NCBI GenBank assembly: GCA_948851665.1
Contig: CAQOWG010000010.1
Location: forward strand, 1 to 35,895
Reading direction: 5' to 3'
Length of the DNA: 35,895 bases
Source: an uncultured Candidatus Saccharibacteria bacterium
Lineage (GTDB): Bacteria > Patescibacteriota > Saccharimonadia > Saccharimonadales > Saccharimonadaceae
Part shown: positions 1-7,996 of the stretch, one piece after another
Numbering within the stretch: the first letter of the stretch is position 1
How the letters are laid out: every line of letters begins with the position of its first letter
Notes under the pieces: model-generated
The model's input: only the letters and a program-made list of their open reading frames with translations
Database searches by the model: none
Told to the model about the DNA's origin: nothing
Position numbers and translations under genes: made by a program

Positions 1-77
1 TAGAGGCCAGTACGCAGGAACTGGAGAGGCCATTCATTAATACGGTTGTAGTTGGTTTTAGTTGGTTTTAGTAGGAT
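1..77 (-). pseudogene. FISUMP-like domain fragment, runs off the window edge
   Basis: An open frame on the minus strand enters from a TAA at 78-80 and continues past base 1. It has no ATG. It encodes NYNRINEWPLQFLRTGL, nearly identical to the segment NYNRINEWSLQFLRTGY in the fragment at 18205-18480. At DNA level 6-55 and 18248-18297 match at 48 of 50 positions in inverted orientation. The preceding codons come from a 10-bp tandem repeat (51-60, 61-70). It may be a truncated gene, a silent cassette, or the 3' part of a rearranged surface-protein gene whose remainder lies to the left. The family call rests on the other copy, which includes the diagnostic C-terminus. Confidence 0.5.
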
Positions 78-97
78 TTAGTAGCGTGTAATCTGCC

Positions 98-214
98 GGA
101 TGGCGAGCATACGTTCTACCGCCCCACTAGCAAACCTAGGCATTGTAAAACTTACCTTTCTCCCCCATTAGCTTGTTAATTTACTCGTTAGCGTATCGCG
201 TTGCTCGCCATCCT
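98..214. repeat. 12-bp perfect inverted repeat with 93-bp spacer
   Basis: GGATGGCGAGCA at 98-109 is exactly complementary to TGCTCGCCATCC at 203-214. The repeat encloses the conserved block at 167-190. It could form a stem in RNA or bind a dimeric protein. No function can be assigned. Confidence 0.5.
167..190 (+). repeat. conserved block shared with 18200-18222
   Basis: ATTAGC(T)TGTTAATTTACTCG(T/C)TA occurs here and at 18200-18222 in the same orientation, whereas the neighbouring FISUMP fragments are in opposite orientation. Weaker similarity continues to the left of both copies. The block may be a recombination or regulatory site linked to the FISUMP copies. The rest of 81-405 shows a minus-strand TATACT (about 300) followed by GGAGGAGG but no credible ORF behind it. 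Confidence 0.4.
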
Positions 215-408
215 GGGGCTATTGCAATGTAGAGATGCTCCCTAGTCAATGCTATTCAATATTCACCTACCTATGTCAAGTATCTGATCCTCCTCCAAAG
301 TATAGCATAGATTGAAGAAATACTACAAGCAAATTCGGGTATTTTGTTTGCAATTTTAACAATACTGTAAATAGCACACACTACATTGCTCAGCATTTTT
401 GGGCATCA

Positions 409-440
409 AAAATCCCCCGCCAATATTGGAGGGGGATTTT
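409..440. terminator. bidirectional intrinsic terminator after the LPTAGP protein gene
   Basis: AAAATCCCCC (409-418) pairs with GGGGGATTTT (431-440), and the A and T flanks give a U-tract in either direction. It lies about 40 bp past the stop of the minus-strand gene at 480-1835. Confidence 0.85.
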
Positions 441-479
441 CTTTCCGCGGTTTACCGCGCGGGAGCGATCAAACTTCGC

Positions 480-1835
480 TTAGCGCAAAGCGCGGCGGCT
501 CATGATGAAGTAGCCAGCAGCGGTAACAATAGTACCAGCAGCCACGGCTCCACCGAGCGTCACGACAGGACCAGCAGTTGGGAGTTTAATTTCAGGGGTT
601 GGCTCGTTTTCACAAACTTTGGTAGTGTGTGCAACAGCACGATCTTGGTGGACTTCGTTACCAACGGTAGCTTGAGCCCAGTTAACCAATGCATTATTGC
701 CACATTCTAGGCTCTTGTCCACGACTTCAGCTGTGAAGAAGACGTAACCATTGGATTGTGGGCCATAATTACCAATGTTAACGGCCTTAGTAAACAAGTC
801 GCCATCAGGAGAAAGGAGGGTACCTTTCTGATAGTTTGCGTTGAAGAGGCGAGTAGTATTCGGGACATAAACCATATTGTTTGGAAGAATATCACGAATC
901 ATAACGTTATGTTGAATGTTTGCTTCGTTGAGCGCATTGTTGGTCTTGTGATATGGCAAAGCGTTCTTGTAGCTAATCTTAAATTCAACTTTGTCGCCAA
1001 CTTTAACATCAAGCTCTTCGACGAACTCATCGTCGGTGCCAGCTAGGCGCATTTTCTTATCAATAGTGAAGTTATCGTAAGAAACTTTCACCTTAATAGT
1101 GACGATCTTGGTATATTCGAAACAACCAGCGATATCACCAATAGACGCACCACCAGCAGAAGCAGCTTTCTTGACCACGTCATCGGACAATGGAGTTCCG
1201 CTCAAATTGCCTTTGTCGTAAACCATTGCAGAGCCATCGACGTAAGTGATATGGAAAGCACGATTGTCGTTGCTTTTCAAAATTACATTATCGAACACCT
1301 GAGTAGCGTTGGCATTATCGGAGTTGATGTAGCCACCAACTTCAATACCAGTGCTTGAGCCAACAGGGATGTTGAATGCGACGCGCGTATTCTTGGCCAC
1401 AGCGGCGGTACCATTCGGGTTGTCGTTGTGGATGTAAGCACGAATCGTGTATGTCTTACCATCTTCAACAGTCAGCTCATTGGAATTCCATGGGCCGTGA
1501 ATGTCAGCACCTTCTGGCAATGCAGTTACGAAGTTGCGTTCGTCACCGTAGTTAGGGTTGTTAATGAACGAGTTGAAGAAAGGTTGGTTGTTGCCAGCGA
1601 AGCTGAGATAATCACCTTCGGTTTCACAAGCCTTCCCCGCAGTCTCGTAGCATTTGTTGTTTTTGACTTTCTTAATTTTACATTTGGTTGGATCCGTGCA
1701 GTCTAGGCGATAAGCCGGGCGACCGCCTTGGATGTTATCGCTCCAAGCTGACGCAGTCAGTGGAGAAACGATAGCGCTGGTAGCTACAGCCAAAGTGGCT
1801 ACAGCAACAGCAGCAGTTTTAATAACTTTGTTCAT
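480..1835 (-). CDS. secreted DUF11-like surface protein with C-terminal LPTAGP/TM anchor
   Basis: 451 aa. The N-terminus (about residues 1-30, MNKVIKTAAVAVATLAVATS..ASA) is a clear signal peptide. The body is cysteine-containing with beta-rich stretches, including a segment about 270-405 resembling DUF11/conserved-repeat adhesin domains (KVGDKVEFKISYKN...IRDILPNNMVYV). The C-terminus has LPTAGP (418-423), a hydrophobic helix and the end RRALR, which is the layout of sortase or rhombosortase-like anchors. The ATG at 1835 is chosen over the one five codons upstream because GAGAGGAGA sits 4-5 nt before it. Expected on the cell surface, possibly in host or cell-cell contact. No promoter is obvious, so it may be co-transcribed from the gene upstream through the hairpin at 1963-1994. 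Confidence 0.8.
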   Translation of the reverse strand: MNKVIKTAAVAVATLAVATSAIVSPLTASAWSDNIQGGRPAYRLDCTDPTKCKIKKVKNNKCYETAGKACETEGDYLSFAGNNQPFFNSFINNPNYGDERNFVTALPEGADIHGPWNSNELTVEDGKTYTIRAYIHNDNPNGTAAVAKNTRVAFNIPVGSSTGIEVGGYINSDNANATQVFDNVILKSNDNRAFHITYVDGSAMVYDKGNLSGTPLSDDVVKKAASAGGASIGDIAGCFEYTKIVTIKVKVSYDNFTIDKKMRLAGTDDEFVEELDVKVGDKVEFKISYKNALPYHKTNNALNEANIQHNVMIRDILPNNMVYVPNTTRLFNANYQKGTLLSPDGDLFTKAVNIGNYGPQSNGYVFFTAEVVDKSLECGNNALVNWAQATVGNEVHQDRAVAHTTKVCENEPTPEIKLPTAGPVVTLGGAVAAGTIVTAAGYFIMSRRALR

Positions 1836-1962
1836 ATAATCTCCTCTCAAAAAGATTAGTTAATTAGTTATTCTTAGTTAAAGTTAATATTTAGTTCCCT
1901 TGGTCCTGATTGTTAAATCCATTTGTCCAAACCGAATCATCTCAAACACAAACTTGGGTCAT

Positions 1963-1994
1963 CCCCGGGGCTCACTACTGCGAGCAGCCCCAGG
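1963..1994 (-). other. strong GC hairpin between two surface-protein genes
   Basis: On the minus strand CCCTGGGGCT (994-985 side) pairs with AGCCCCGGGG over 10 bp with one G-U and a 12-nt loop. There is no U-tract, so it is more likely an RNA-processing or stability element in the 2034-4004 / 480-1835 transcript than a canonical terminator. Confidence 0.55.
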
Positions 1995-2033
1995 GAAATC
2001 TAATATTAAATGTTCTAAAAGCTAAATGTGTGA

Positions 2034-4004
2034 TTACATTGAAAAACCACCTCCGTCATTGACGGTATTGTCTGATGTGTCCTCACCGTTTTCGTCTTTA
2101 GTGTCCTCATGAGTCTCATCGGGCTCAGCTTCATGCTCGCCATTATCGACATTTTCGTCCTCACTTTCGTAAGACTCCTCGTTATTTGTACTGTCATCCT
2201 CCGACTCGCCAGTATCTTCATATGAGACATCATTGTCCTCAGGCGGGGTATATTCATCTTCATATTCAGTAGAATCGCCATCGGTAGGACCGTCTGGAGT
2301 ATCCTCGTTGCCATTTCCGATAATATCCTGAGTGGAATCCTTTGTGGAAGGCTCAGGCGTCGGAGTCGGAGTCGGCGTTGGTGTAGGACTCGGACTAGGA
2401 CTCGGGCTCGGAGATGGAGAAGGCGAAGGGCTTGGAAATGGTGACGGTGTCGGGGTGGGTGTAGGACTCGGACTAGGACTCGGGCTCGGAGATGGAGAAG
2501 GCGAAGGGCTTGGAAATGGTGACGGTGTCGGGGTGGGTGTAGGCGTGGATGAAGGACTCGGCGTCTGGTCCGGCACTTTCGCGGCGGGCTTTTTCGCAAT
2601 ATAAATAATATCGCGCGCGTCAAAGATATTGACGCCGAGTTCTGCCGCTTGTTTACGGTTCTTGTACCGCAAACTCAGATTGAACGCCGGTTCGGACTCC
2701 TGATCCTCAGGATCCGTCAGTGCTTCCGTCCTGACATAATTTCCGTCTGCCGGAGGCAGGTGGAAATTGATACTGCTCGTCTTTGCCTGCACGGGGTTCT
2801 TCGCGTTAATCTCTAACCTACGATAAGCCAGATAAACGTTAATACCCTTAAGTGCAACCTCGGGCCGCACACAGGTTTCGGTGTGTCCGTCATCGAACTT
2901 CACCTTACAGAAAAGGTTTGTGATACCCTCTTCTGTCTTCATTGCTTCGTCATAAAGTTCCACATACTCCTTCACGGAAGGGGCGTTGTCTAACCAACCG
3001 GGGAACTCTTTCTCAACGAGCAACAATGTCTGTGCTTTCTCGTCCGCATAAACCGGATTATGAATGCACTGGTAGAGCATCGGCTGCCAAAAAGCCAGTT
3101 CCATGAAGCCATCGAGGTCGAGTTCATCTTCCTCTATCTCCAGGTCATAGCTTTCCAGCCAGGTCTCGGCAGGTACTGTCTTGCCGGCAACGAGAGCTTT
3201 CCATTCATCGGAATGCCTGTTTTTAGTTCCGTAAACGTCCCAGAAAAGTTGGAATACTTCCGGTGATAATACCGGGTCACTCCAACCTTCAAGCTGGGGG
3301 TCGTTGTAATACAGCTGCACCTGCTCGCGCACAGTGCGTTGTCTGCGTGTAGTGGAACTCGGCATCGAGCCACGGTCAAAAACAACCGCGTTGATGTCGA
3401 AGTCCTCGTAAAATTCCGCGACGTAAAGGATTGCTTCTTCCTCGGTCAAATCTTTCGGAATGAACTCTTCGTCCAATTCCTCAGACTGTAACCAAGTGAG
3501 GAGAGCACCTTTGTACTCCTCGTCCGTCATGTTCGTGGCGCGTGTCGGCAGGTAGATACGGGATTCGTCTGATGCGGTTTTCTCCCACTCCAAAAGGGTA
3601 GTGGCATACTCATCGTCGTAGACATCCTCGCCCTGCTCGGGAGGTAACTCGGCTTCTTCTTTCGGAGCCTCGGTTTCCTCGGGTGCGGGCTTCTCCGGGA
3701 GTTCGTTGCCAGAAATAGTTTCCTCAGTCTCAGCCGAGACCTCGTTTCCAGAAACGGATTCTTCCGGTGGCGCATCAGGTTTACCGCTGCTACCGACGGC
3801 ATCTTTAATCGTAGAGTACCAGACTGCCAAAGCAATCAAAAATGGTACGAAGATTAAAAACAACCAAACTATAGCATACTTACCCCACTTTCTCTCGGTG
3901 GGATGGACCTTCGCGGCTTTGTTGTAGTGGGCTGTCTGAACAACTGCGAAAATTGCAAACAGCGCCAAAAAGATAGAGATGATGATTTTTATAGTCATAC
4001 TCAT
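2034..4004 (-). CDS. two-TM membrane protein with Ser/Thr-Pro repeat stalk and acidic tail
   Basis: 656 aa, family not recognised. Two hydrophobic segments lie near the N-terminus (about 5-25 and 42-65). They are followed by an acidic linker, a folded region rich in Trp, Tyr and acidic residues (about 130-480), then a stalk of SP and TP dipeptides (about 485-565) and a very acidic, low-complexity C-terminus ending GGGFSM. The start is supported by AAAGGAGGA 6 nt upstream. The stalk contains an exact 26-codon duplication. Composition suggests an extracytoplasmic protein whose stalk spans the wall or glycan layer; this is inference. Two tandem promoters (4179-4206 and 4253-4281) and a hairpin-rich leader precede it. 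Confidence 0.75.
   Translation of the reverse strand: MSMTIKIIISIFLALFAIFAVVQTAHYNKAAKVHPTERKWGKYAIVWLFLIFVPFLIALAVWYSTIKDAVGSSGKPDAPPEESVSGNEVSAETEETISGNELPEKPAPEETEAPKEEAELPPEQGEDVYDDEYATTLLEWEKTASDESRIYLPTRATNMTDEEYKGALLTWLQSEELDEEFIPKDLTEEEAILYVAEFYEDFDINAVVFDRGSMPSSTTRRQRTVREQVQLYYNDPQLEGWSDPVLSPEVFQLFWDVYGTKNRHSDEWKALVAGKTVPAETWLESYDLEIEEDELDLDGFMELAFWQPMLYQCIHNPVYADEKAQTLLLVEKEFPGWLDNAPSVKEYVELYDEAMKTEEGITNLFCKVKFDDGHTETCVRPEVALKGINVYLAYRRLEINAKNPVQAKTSSINFHLPPADGNYVRTEALTDPEDQESEPAFNLSLRYKNRKQAAELGVNIFDARDIIYIAKKPAAKVPDQTPSPSSTPTPTPTPSPFPSPSPSPSPSPSPSPSPTPTPTPSPFPSPSPSPSPSPSPSPSPTPTPTPTPTPEPSTKDSTQDIIGNGNEDTPDGPTDGDSTEYEDEYTPPEDNDVSYEDTGESEDDSTNNEESYESEDENVDNGEHEAEPDETHEDTKDENGEDTSDNTVNDGGGFSM
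2381..2536 (-). repeat. exact 78-bp tandem duplication in the SP/TP stalk
   Basis: The 78 bases 2381-2458 are repeated without change at 2459-2536, and a partial third unit begins at 2537. Each unit is 26 codons, so the frame is kept. Units mix SP and TP dipeptides with one PFPS. The absence of any difference suggests recent slippage or recombination and probable length variation. Confidence 0.9.
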
Positions 4005-4084
4005 ATCAATTCCTCCTTTTTGTTTTTGTTATTTTGCGAAACTTGATTGATAGATAGTTACGTTGAATAAAAACACAGGGGGAC

Positions 4085-4129
4085 CCAACCCCTATGATTT
4101 TTGGGGTTGGCAACAAAGCTGCTGTCGCC
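4085..4129 (-). promoter_or_regulatory. paired hairpins in the leader of the stalk-protein gene
   Basis: CCAACCCC (85-92) pairs with GGGGTTGG (103-110), and GGCAAC (109-114) pairs with GTCGCC (124-129) allowing a G-U. The two stems share 109-110. On the minus strand this sits about 80 nt before the start codon, downstream of both promoters. It could modulate translation or transcript stability. Confidence 0.45.
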
Positions 4130-4178
4130 ATCTATATTAAACACATTAGCTTTTATATATAACAGATACAACCTTGAT

Positions 4179-4206
4179 ATTGTATCTGAGATGATTCGGT
4201 TGTCAA
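4179..4206 (-). promoter_or_regulatory. promoter P2 for the stalk-protein gene
   Basis: Minus-strand TTGACA (4201-4206), 16-bp spacer, TACAAT (4179-4184). The -35 overlaps the 14-bp motif at 4188-4201 that recurs inverted at 1930-1943. Confidence 0.65.
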
Positions 4207-4252
4207 TGGACATCTAGAGAACCACTCCCAAGAGTTCTACTAGATTACTTCC

Positions 4253-4281
4253 ATTGTAGCACACATGCTTAAAATTGTCAA
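4253..4281 (-). promoter_or_regulatory. promoter P1 for the stalk-protein gene
   Basis: Minus-strand TTGACA (4276-4281), 17-bp spacer, TACAAT (4253-4258) preceded by TGC (extended -10). It gives a leader of about 245 nt. The remaining 4282-4447 holds no gene that I can support. Confidence 0.75.
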
Positions 4282-4447
4282 TAGAAAAGTCACTAATTAA
4301 GCATAAAAGCAATGGGATTAAGCATTACATCTATTGAATAGGGGTAAAAATGGGGGATTTTGGGACTTGATCCTGTCTATGCTAAGAGGTAATTCTGGTT
4401 TGACATAAGACTAGTAAACTGTTTATGCTTGTGGGGTTCGATTTTGG

Positions 4448-4479
4448 GCAAAAAAAGAGGGCCGCCACAGAGGACGACC
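4448..4479 (-). terminator. intrinsic terminator of the 336-aa protein gene
   Basis: On the minus strand GGTCGTC pairs with GGCGGCC (two G-U pairs) and is followed by a run of T (complement of 4451-4456). It lies about 50 bp after the stop at 4530. Confidence 0.7.
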
Positions 4480-4529
4480 GCTACTTTGTTTAGGGGGTAT
4501 TTCCGTTCGATTGGTATGTGACCGCTTGA

Positions 4530-5540
4530 TCACAAAGTCAGCATCGCGAAAGACTGATTGGGCTGAACTCTGGTAATATTCTGGTTCTTAGCCTGATTGC
4601 CTTTGTTTTGGCCGCCACGGTTCTGACTGTCGTTACGGTTCTGGCCGGTTCCCTTGTTGGAACCATGTTTACCGTTCTGGCCGTTGCCATGGTTCCGCTG
4701 GTTATGACCATTGTTGCGACCGTTCTGCTGATGACCACGGTTGCCTTTGTCGACGGGTTTACCATTGACGACATTGCCAGACTGCCGTTCTGCCACCGGT
4801 TGCTGTTCTTCGGAATCGGGCAGTTTGCCATGTTCGGCAAAATAGCGCGCTTCTTCCAGAGTCATGTTTGAATGAAGGACGTTGTAGATGACTCCATTAA
4901 AGAAGTCTTCAAACAGACCGCGCTCCTCACACTCCTGCATTGACCCGGGCCCATAGCCAAGCTCACTGATTCTGTGGTCATACCATGCCTCAACGCAAAG
5001 TAATCCGCTCAGGATGGTAACCTCAATCGGTCTCATGTCCTCAGGAAGAAGACGCGCGCAGTGAGCTATAACATTCCGCTGGTCAAGTTGTATATCGTCA
5101 ACTGTTTCCAATATCTCCCGATATTTATTATGATTCAAATACATCACAGTAATTTTATCGGGATTGATGTCAAATACAGTCTGATTGGGATGCGTCTCAC
5201 GGAACTTATCATAGTTCATCCAGCCATTAGCGGTGTCAACCATGACCATTATCTCCGTGCACGCACAGTATGACATGTGCGGCATTCCCTCATCAGGAGC
5301 AACGTACTCATCGTTATCGGGCTTTTCCTTAGATGAAGGATTGGTCTGCCCAGAGGCTTTTTGTTCGGGATTCTGCTGAGGCTTTTTGGGCGGTTCTTCC
5401 TTATCGCCGTACTCGATCTCCCTGATTCGTGCTTCAATTTTCTTGCGCTCCTCATCAGTAGCAGACGGCCAATGATACCGTAACCTCCTAACCTCAAACA
5501 ACTGGCTCATTGTCAACTTCTTCTTTACTCTTTCTGTCAT
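4530..5540 (-). CDS. unknown cytoplasmic-looking protein with Asn/Gly/Gln/His-rich disordered tail
   Basis: 336 aa, family not recognised. There is no signal peptide or TM segment. The N-terminal ~50 residues are charged and helical (SQLFEVRRLRYHWPSATDEE), followed by a Pro/Gln/Lys linker. A folded core (about 85-245) contains several Cys and Trp residues (SYCACTEIMVMVD, LLCVEAWYDHRISELGYG). The last ~85 residues are almost entirely N, G, Q, H, R and K, typical of nucleic-acid-binding or phase-separating tails. Start supported by AGGAGGT 7-8 nt upstream. It is transcribed alone from the promoter at 5629-5657 to the terminator at 4448-4479. The leader can pair AGCGTTTT with AAAAACGCT. Confidence 0.75.
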   Translation of the reverse strand: MTERVKKKLTMSQLFEVRRLRYHWPSATDEERKKIEARIREIEYGDKEEPPKKPQQNPEQKASGQTNPSSKEKPDNDEYVAPDEGMPHMSYCACTEIMVMVDTANGWMNYDKFRETHPNQTVFDINPDKITVMYLNHNKYREILETVDDIQLDQRNVIAHCARLLPEDMRPIEVTILSGLLCVEAWYDHRISELGYGPGSMQECEERGLFEDFFNGVIYNVLHSNMTLEEARYFAEHGKLPDSEEQQPVAERQSGNVVNGKPVDKGNRGHQQNGRNNGHNQRNHGNGQNGKHGSNKGTGQNRNDSQNRGGQNKGNQAKNQNITRVQPNQSFAMLTL

Positions 5541-5628
5541 TTTTAATACCTCCTATTTTTTAAAATGCTCTTTCAGCGTTTTTTTGGGTGATTAATTGGG
5601 ATAAAACAAAACGCTTATTCGTGGTATC

Positions 5629-5657
5629 ATTGTAGCACAGATGTTCCAAAAAGTCAA
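5629..5657 (-). promoter_or_regulatory. promoter for the 336-aa protein gene
   Basis: Minus-strand TTGACT (5652-5657), 17-bp spacer, TACAAT (5629-5634) preceded by TGTGC. Leader about 85 nt with a possible 8-bp stem ahead of the Shine-Dalgarno. Confidence 0.75.
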
Positions 5658-5742
5658 TGGTTTTATAACGTTTTTGGTTGTAATGTTATAAAATTGACAT
5701 CAAAAATAGAGGTTACACGACGAATGAGATTGAGGTGGATTG

Positions 5743-6402
5743 TTATTTGTTGCAAGTGCTGGCGCAGGCGCCTCCAGCGTCGACGACTTGCTTCATGTAT
5801 TTTCTAAGGGTTTGCTTTAGCTCGGAGATTTCTTCTTTAGTCCAGTAGTCAGCGGGGTCTTTGAGGTCGTGAGTGTCAAGCGAGGTTTCATAATCGTTGC
5901 CGATCAAATCGCCCTTGATATGGAAAGAGACGTTGGGGACAAAAATACGTGGTCTTCCCTCTTCATCGTATTGTAGCTGGTCCTTCAGCTTGGCAATGAT
6001 TTTTTGGTAGTTTTCGGAGTTATTTTTGCGATCCTCGGAAATATTGAGGTAATAGATTTTTTCGATGCCAGTTTCCTTGGCGACTTCGTTCAGGTATTTA
6101 ACATAGGCTTGGCACCAGGGACATTCTGGGAAGCCCAGATAGACAACACCGGTACCATGCTCCATGATTTGGACAATTTCGTCGGCGTTACGGTAGACAA
6201 AGACGTTGTCCTCGTCAACATTAGGGTATTCGCTGACGAACTTGGCAGCATCGCTGGCAGTTTCGGTGGTCGTACCGTCGGAGCTACCAGAGTGATCAGT
6301 GGAGTCTTGGAGGTTTCTGACAAGGATAAAACCACCCACTCCTAGCAACACTAAAATAGCAATAATTATCACAAGTAAAATTGTCGTCTTTTTCTTTGTC
6401 AT
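5743..6402 (-). CDS. membrane-anchored thioredoxin-fold protein (CPWC)
   Basis: 219 aa. An uncleaved N-terminal TM anchor (about 7-27) is followed by a Ser/Thr-rich linker and a thioredoxin-like domain with the redox motif C94-P-W-C97 in the context GFPECPWCQ. The preceding strand VVYLG and following helix fit the fold. A second Cys pair lies near the C-terminus (CASTCNK). It is predicted to act outside the membrane in thiol oxidation, reduction or disulphide shuffling, plausibly on the Cys-containing surface proteins encoded beside it; that link is inference. The start is set by AAAGGAGA 5 nt upstream. Confidence 0.8.
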   Translation of the reverse strand: MTKKKTTILLVIIIAILVLLGVGGFILVRNLQDSTDHSGSSDGTTTETASDAAKFVSEYPNVDEDNVFVYRNADEIVQIMEHGTGVVYLGFPECPWCQAYVKYLNEVAKETGIEKIYYLNISEDRKNNSENYQKIIAKLKDQLQYDEEGRPRIFVPNVSFHIKGDLIGNDYETSLDTHDLKDPADYWTKEEISELKQTLRKYMKQVVDAGGACASTCNK

Positions 6403-6451
6403 AGACTCTCCTTTTGAATAATTTTAGCGGAATTCTTGGAAAAAGGCAAAG

Positions 6452-6480
6452 AAAAAAGCCCAGAACACGATGGTTTGGGC
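6452..6480 (-). terminator. intrinsic terminator after the 105-aa gene
   Basis: On the minus strand GCCCA (6480-6476) and TGGGC (6462-6458) form the stem, followed by TTTTTTC. It separates the 105-aa gene from the thioredoxin-like gene. Confidence 0.7.
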
Positions 6481-6521
6481 CATAGGTAAAAATCGTTTCA
6501 TTTTGCCACTTCTGTCACATT

Positions 6522-6839
6522 TTATGCGACTTCTGTAATGCGCATAACCTTGGTGGTTCCGCCGATTCTAGTGCTAGCTTTGAAGCGCTCGCGGAAATCA
6601 GTCGAACCTACATTTAAGGCTTCCTCGATTTGTTTGAGATCGACTGCATCTTTCTTGAACTGCAGCTCTTTCCCTCCGAGTGACAAGGTCGGTTCAATGA
6701 CCAACCTGCCATCGCTGAAAAACATTACTTCAGCGCCAACCTGACGGTCGGGCTGCATGCCCAAGCTGTGCATCTGCTCCTGCTCGTTCAATACTTCCAA
6801 AATTGCCGTAGTGACCTGATCCAAAATCTGACTATCCAT
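6522..6839 (-). CDS. small acidic protein of unknown function
   Basis: 105 aa, not recognised. No signal peptide or TM. It looks like a compact alpha/beta protein with an N-terminal helix (QILDQVTTAILEVLNEQEQ), a beta segment VMFFSDGRLVIEP and a C-terminal strand VMRITEV. AAAGGAGGA lies about 6 nt before the ATG. It has its own TTGACA-N17-TACAAT promoter, a leader containing a terminator-like hairpin, and a terminator behind it, so expression is probably controlled by attenuation. Confidence 0.7.
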   Translation of the reverse strand: MDSQILDQVTTAILEVLNEQEQMHSLGMQPDRQVGAEVMFFSDGRLVIEPTLSLGGKELQFKKDAVDLKQIEEALNVGSTDFRERFKASTRIGGTTKVMRITEVA

Positions 6840-6863
6840 GATAAGTCCTCCTTTGTATTTTTA

Positions 6864-6935
6864 GGAGCATATGAGGCAAAAAAACGACTCGCAAGGTGCT
6901 GCGAGGTCGCTTTGGGGGTTGCCACAAAATGCTCC
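6864..6935 (-). promoter_or_regulatory. candidate transcription attenuator in the leader of the 105-aa gene
   Basis: Between promoter and gene the minus strand carries CGACCTCGCA...TGCGAGTCG (909-885) followed by seven T (884-878), an intrinsic terminator. An outer 7-bp stem ATGCTCC (929-935) / GGAGCAT (864-870) encloses it and ends just before the Shine-Dalgarno region. The unit could be an attenuator, a riboswitch-like leader, or a short sRNA of about 65 nt. Confidence 0.55.
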
Positions 6936-6947
6936 CACGCTATCTCT

Positions 6948-6976
6948 ATTGTATCACACATTGGTGAAAATGTCAA
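6948..6976 (-). promoter_or_regulatory. promoter for the 105-aa gene
   Basis: Minus-strand TTGACA (6971-6976), 17-bp spacer, TACAAT (6948-6953) with an upstream TGTGA. It is divergent from the ABC exporter genes. Confidence 0.75.
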
Positions 6977-7066
6977 TATTATTTAGTAAATTGGGCGACA
7001 AAGTAGGCGATAGCGCGTTATTCTATGGTATGATAGTAACAAATAATAAATAGGATTTGTATTGTA

Positions 7067-7993
7067 ATGGCAGAGTTGATTTTAGACCGAGTTTCTAAAA
7101 CTTTTGCGGGGAAAACCGTGGTCGATAAGGTTTCGCTCAAGCTGAGCCAACCGGGGGTCTATGGGCTGCTGGGCACGAATGGCGCAGGCAAAACTACGAC
7201 GATTCGGATGCTGCTCGGTATTATCACAAAGGATAGCGGTGATATTACTTGGAATGGGCAAACAGTGAACCGTAAAGACGTGAATTTTGGCTACTTGCCA
7301 GAGGAGCGTGGGGTTTATCCAAAGGTAAAAATCCTGGAGCAGCTTTTATATTTTGCGGAACTCAAAGGTATGGCGCGCGACCAGGCTGAGGTTTCGATTC
7401 GTAAGTGGGCGAAACGGCTGAAAGTCGAAGAGTATTTGGAGATGCCAGCCGAAAAACTTTCCAAGGGTAATCAGCAGAAGATCCAGTTCATGACGGCAAT
7501 TATCCATGACCCAGATTTGGTGGTACTAGACGAACCGTTTAGTGGCCTTGACCCGGTGAATACAGAAATTCTAAAAGAAATTATCATCGAGCTGGTACGG
7601 GACGGGAAATTCGTCATCATGTCGGCACACCAGATGGCGACGATTGAAGAATTTTGTAGCGATATTCTGATTTTGAATAAAGGTAAAACTGTTCTGCAGG
7701 GCAACCTCAAGGCGATTAAGGCGACTTATCCGGCGAATCGTGTCCAAATCGATGTGGACCGGCCAATTGAAGAGCTGATTGGCGCAAGCAAATTGAAGGT
7801 TGAGAACGCTAAAAATAATCAATATACTATCAAGATTTCCAGTGAAGAGCAGGCCGAAGAGTTGCTGAAAAGCTTGGTCGAGCAAGGAGTGAAGGTTACA
7901 CGATTCGAAATCATGAGGCCAACTTTGAATGATATTTTTATCGAAAAAGTTGGGGCAACACAGGAAATTAAGCAGCTGGAGGCGGAAGAGTAA
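7067..7993 (+). CDS. ABC transporter ATP-binding protein, NatA-like
   Basis: 308 aa. Walker A GTNGAGKTT (36-44), signature LSKGNQQK (131-138), Walker B LVVLDEP (151-157), the D-loop SGLDP, and the H-loop His in MSAHQ are all present. The last ~80 residues form the DUF4162 extension typical of NatA/CcmA-type exporters. It hydrolyses ATP to drive the permease encoded 3 bp downstream. A TATGAT box occurs 37 nt before the ATG (7029-7034). Substrate cannot be inferred; relatives export Na+, antibiotics or peptides. Confidence 0.92.
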   Translation: MAELILDRVSKTFAGKTVVDKVSLKLSQPGVYGLLGTNGAGKTTTIRMLLGIITKDSGDITWNGQTVNRKDVNFGYLPEERGVYPKVKILEQLLYFAELKGMARDQAEVSIRKWAKRLKVEEYLEMPAEKLSKGNQQKIQFMTAIIHDPDLVVLDEPFSGLDPVNTEILKEIIIELVRDGKFVIMSAHQMATIEEFCSDILILNKGKTVLQGNLKAIKATYPANRVQIDVDRPIEELIGASKLKVENAKNNQYTIKISSEEQAEELLKSLVEQGVKVTRFEIMRPTLNDIFIEKVGATQEIKQLEAEE

Positions 7994-7996
7994 TTT

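Noticed and set aside
2332..2604. Gly/Val repeat ORF on the plus strand
   Set aside because: It is the antisense shadow of the SP/TP repeat; no promoter or Shine-Dalgarno.
4398..4428. Plus-strand TTGACA-N17-TTATGC promoter
   Set aside because: It leads only into the antisense side of a terminator and gene. The -10 is poor and no ORF follows.
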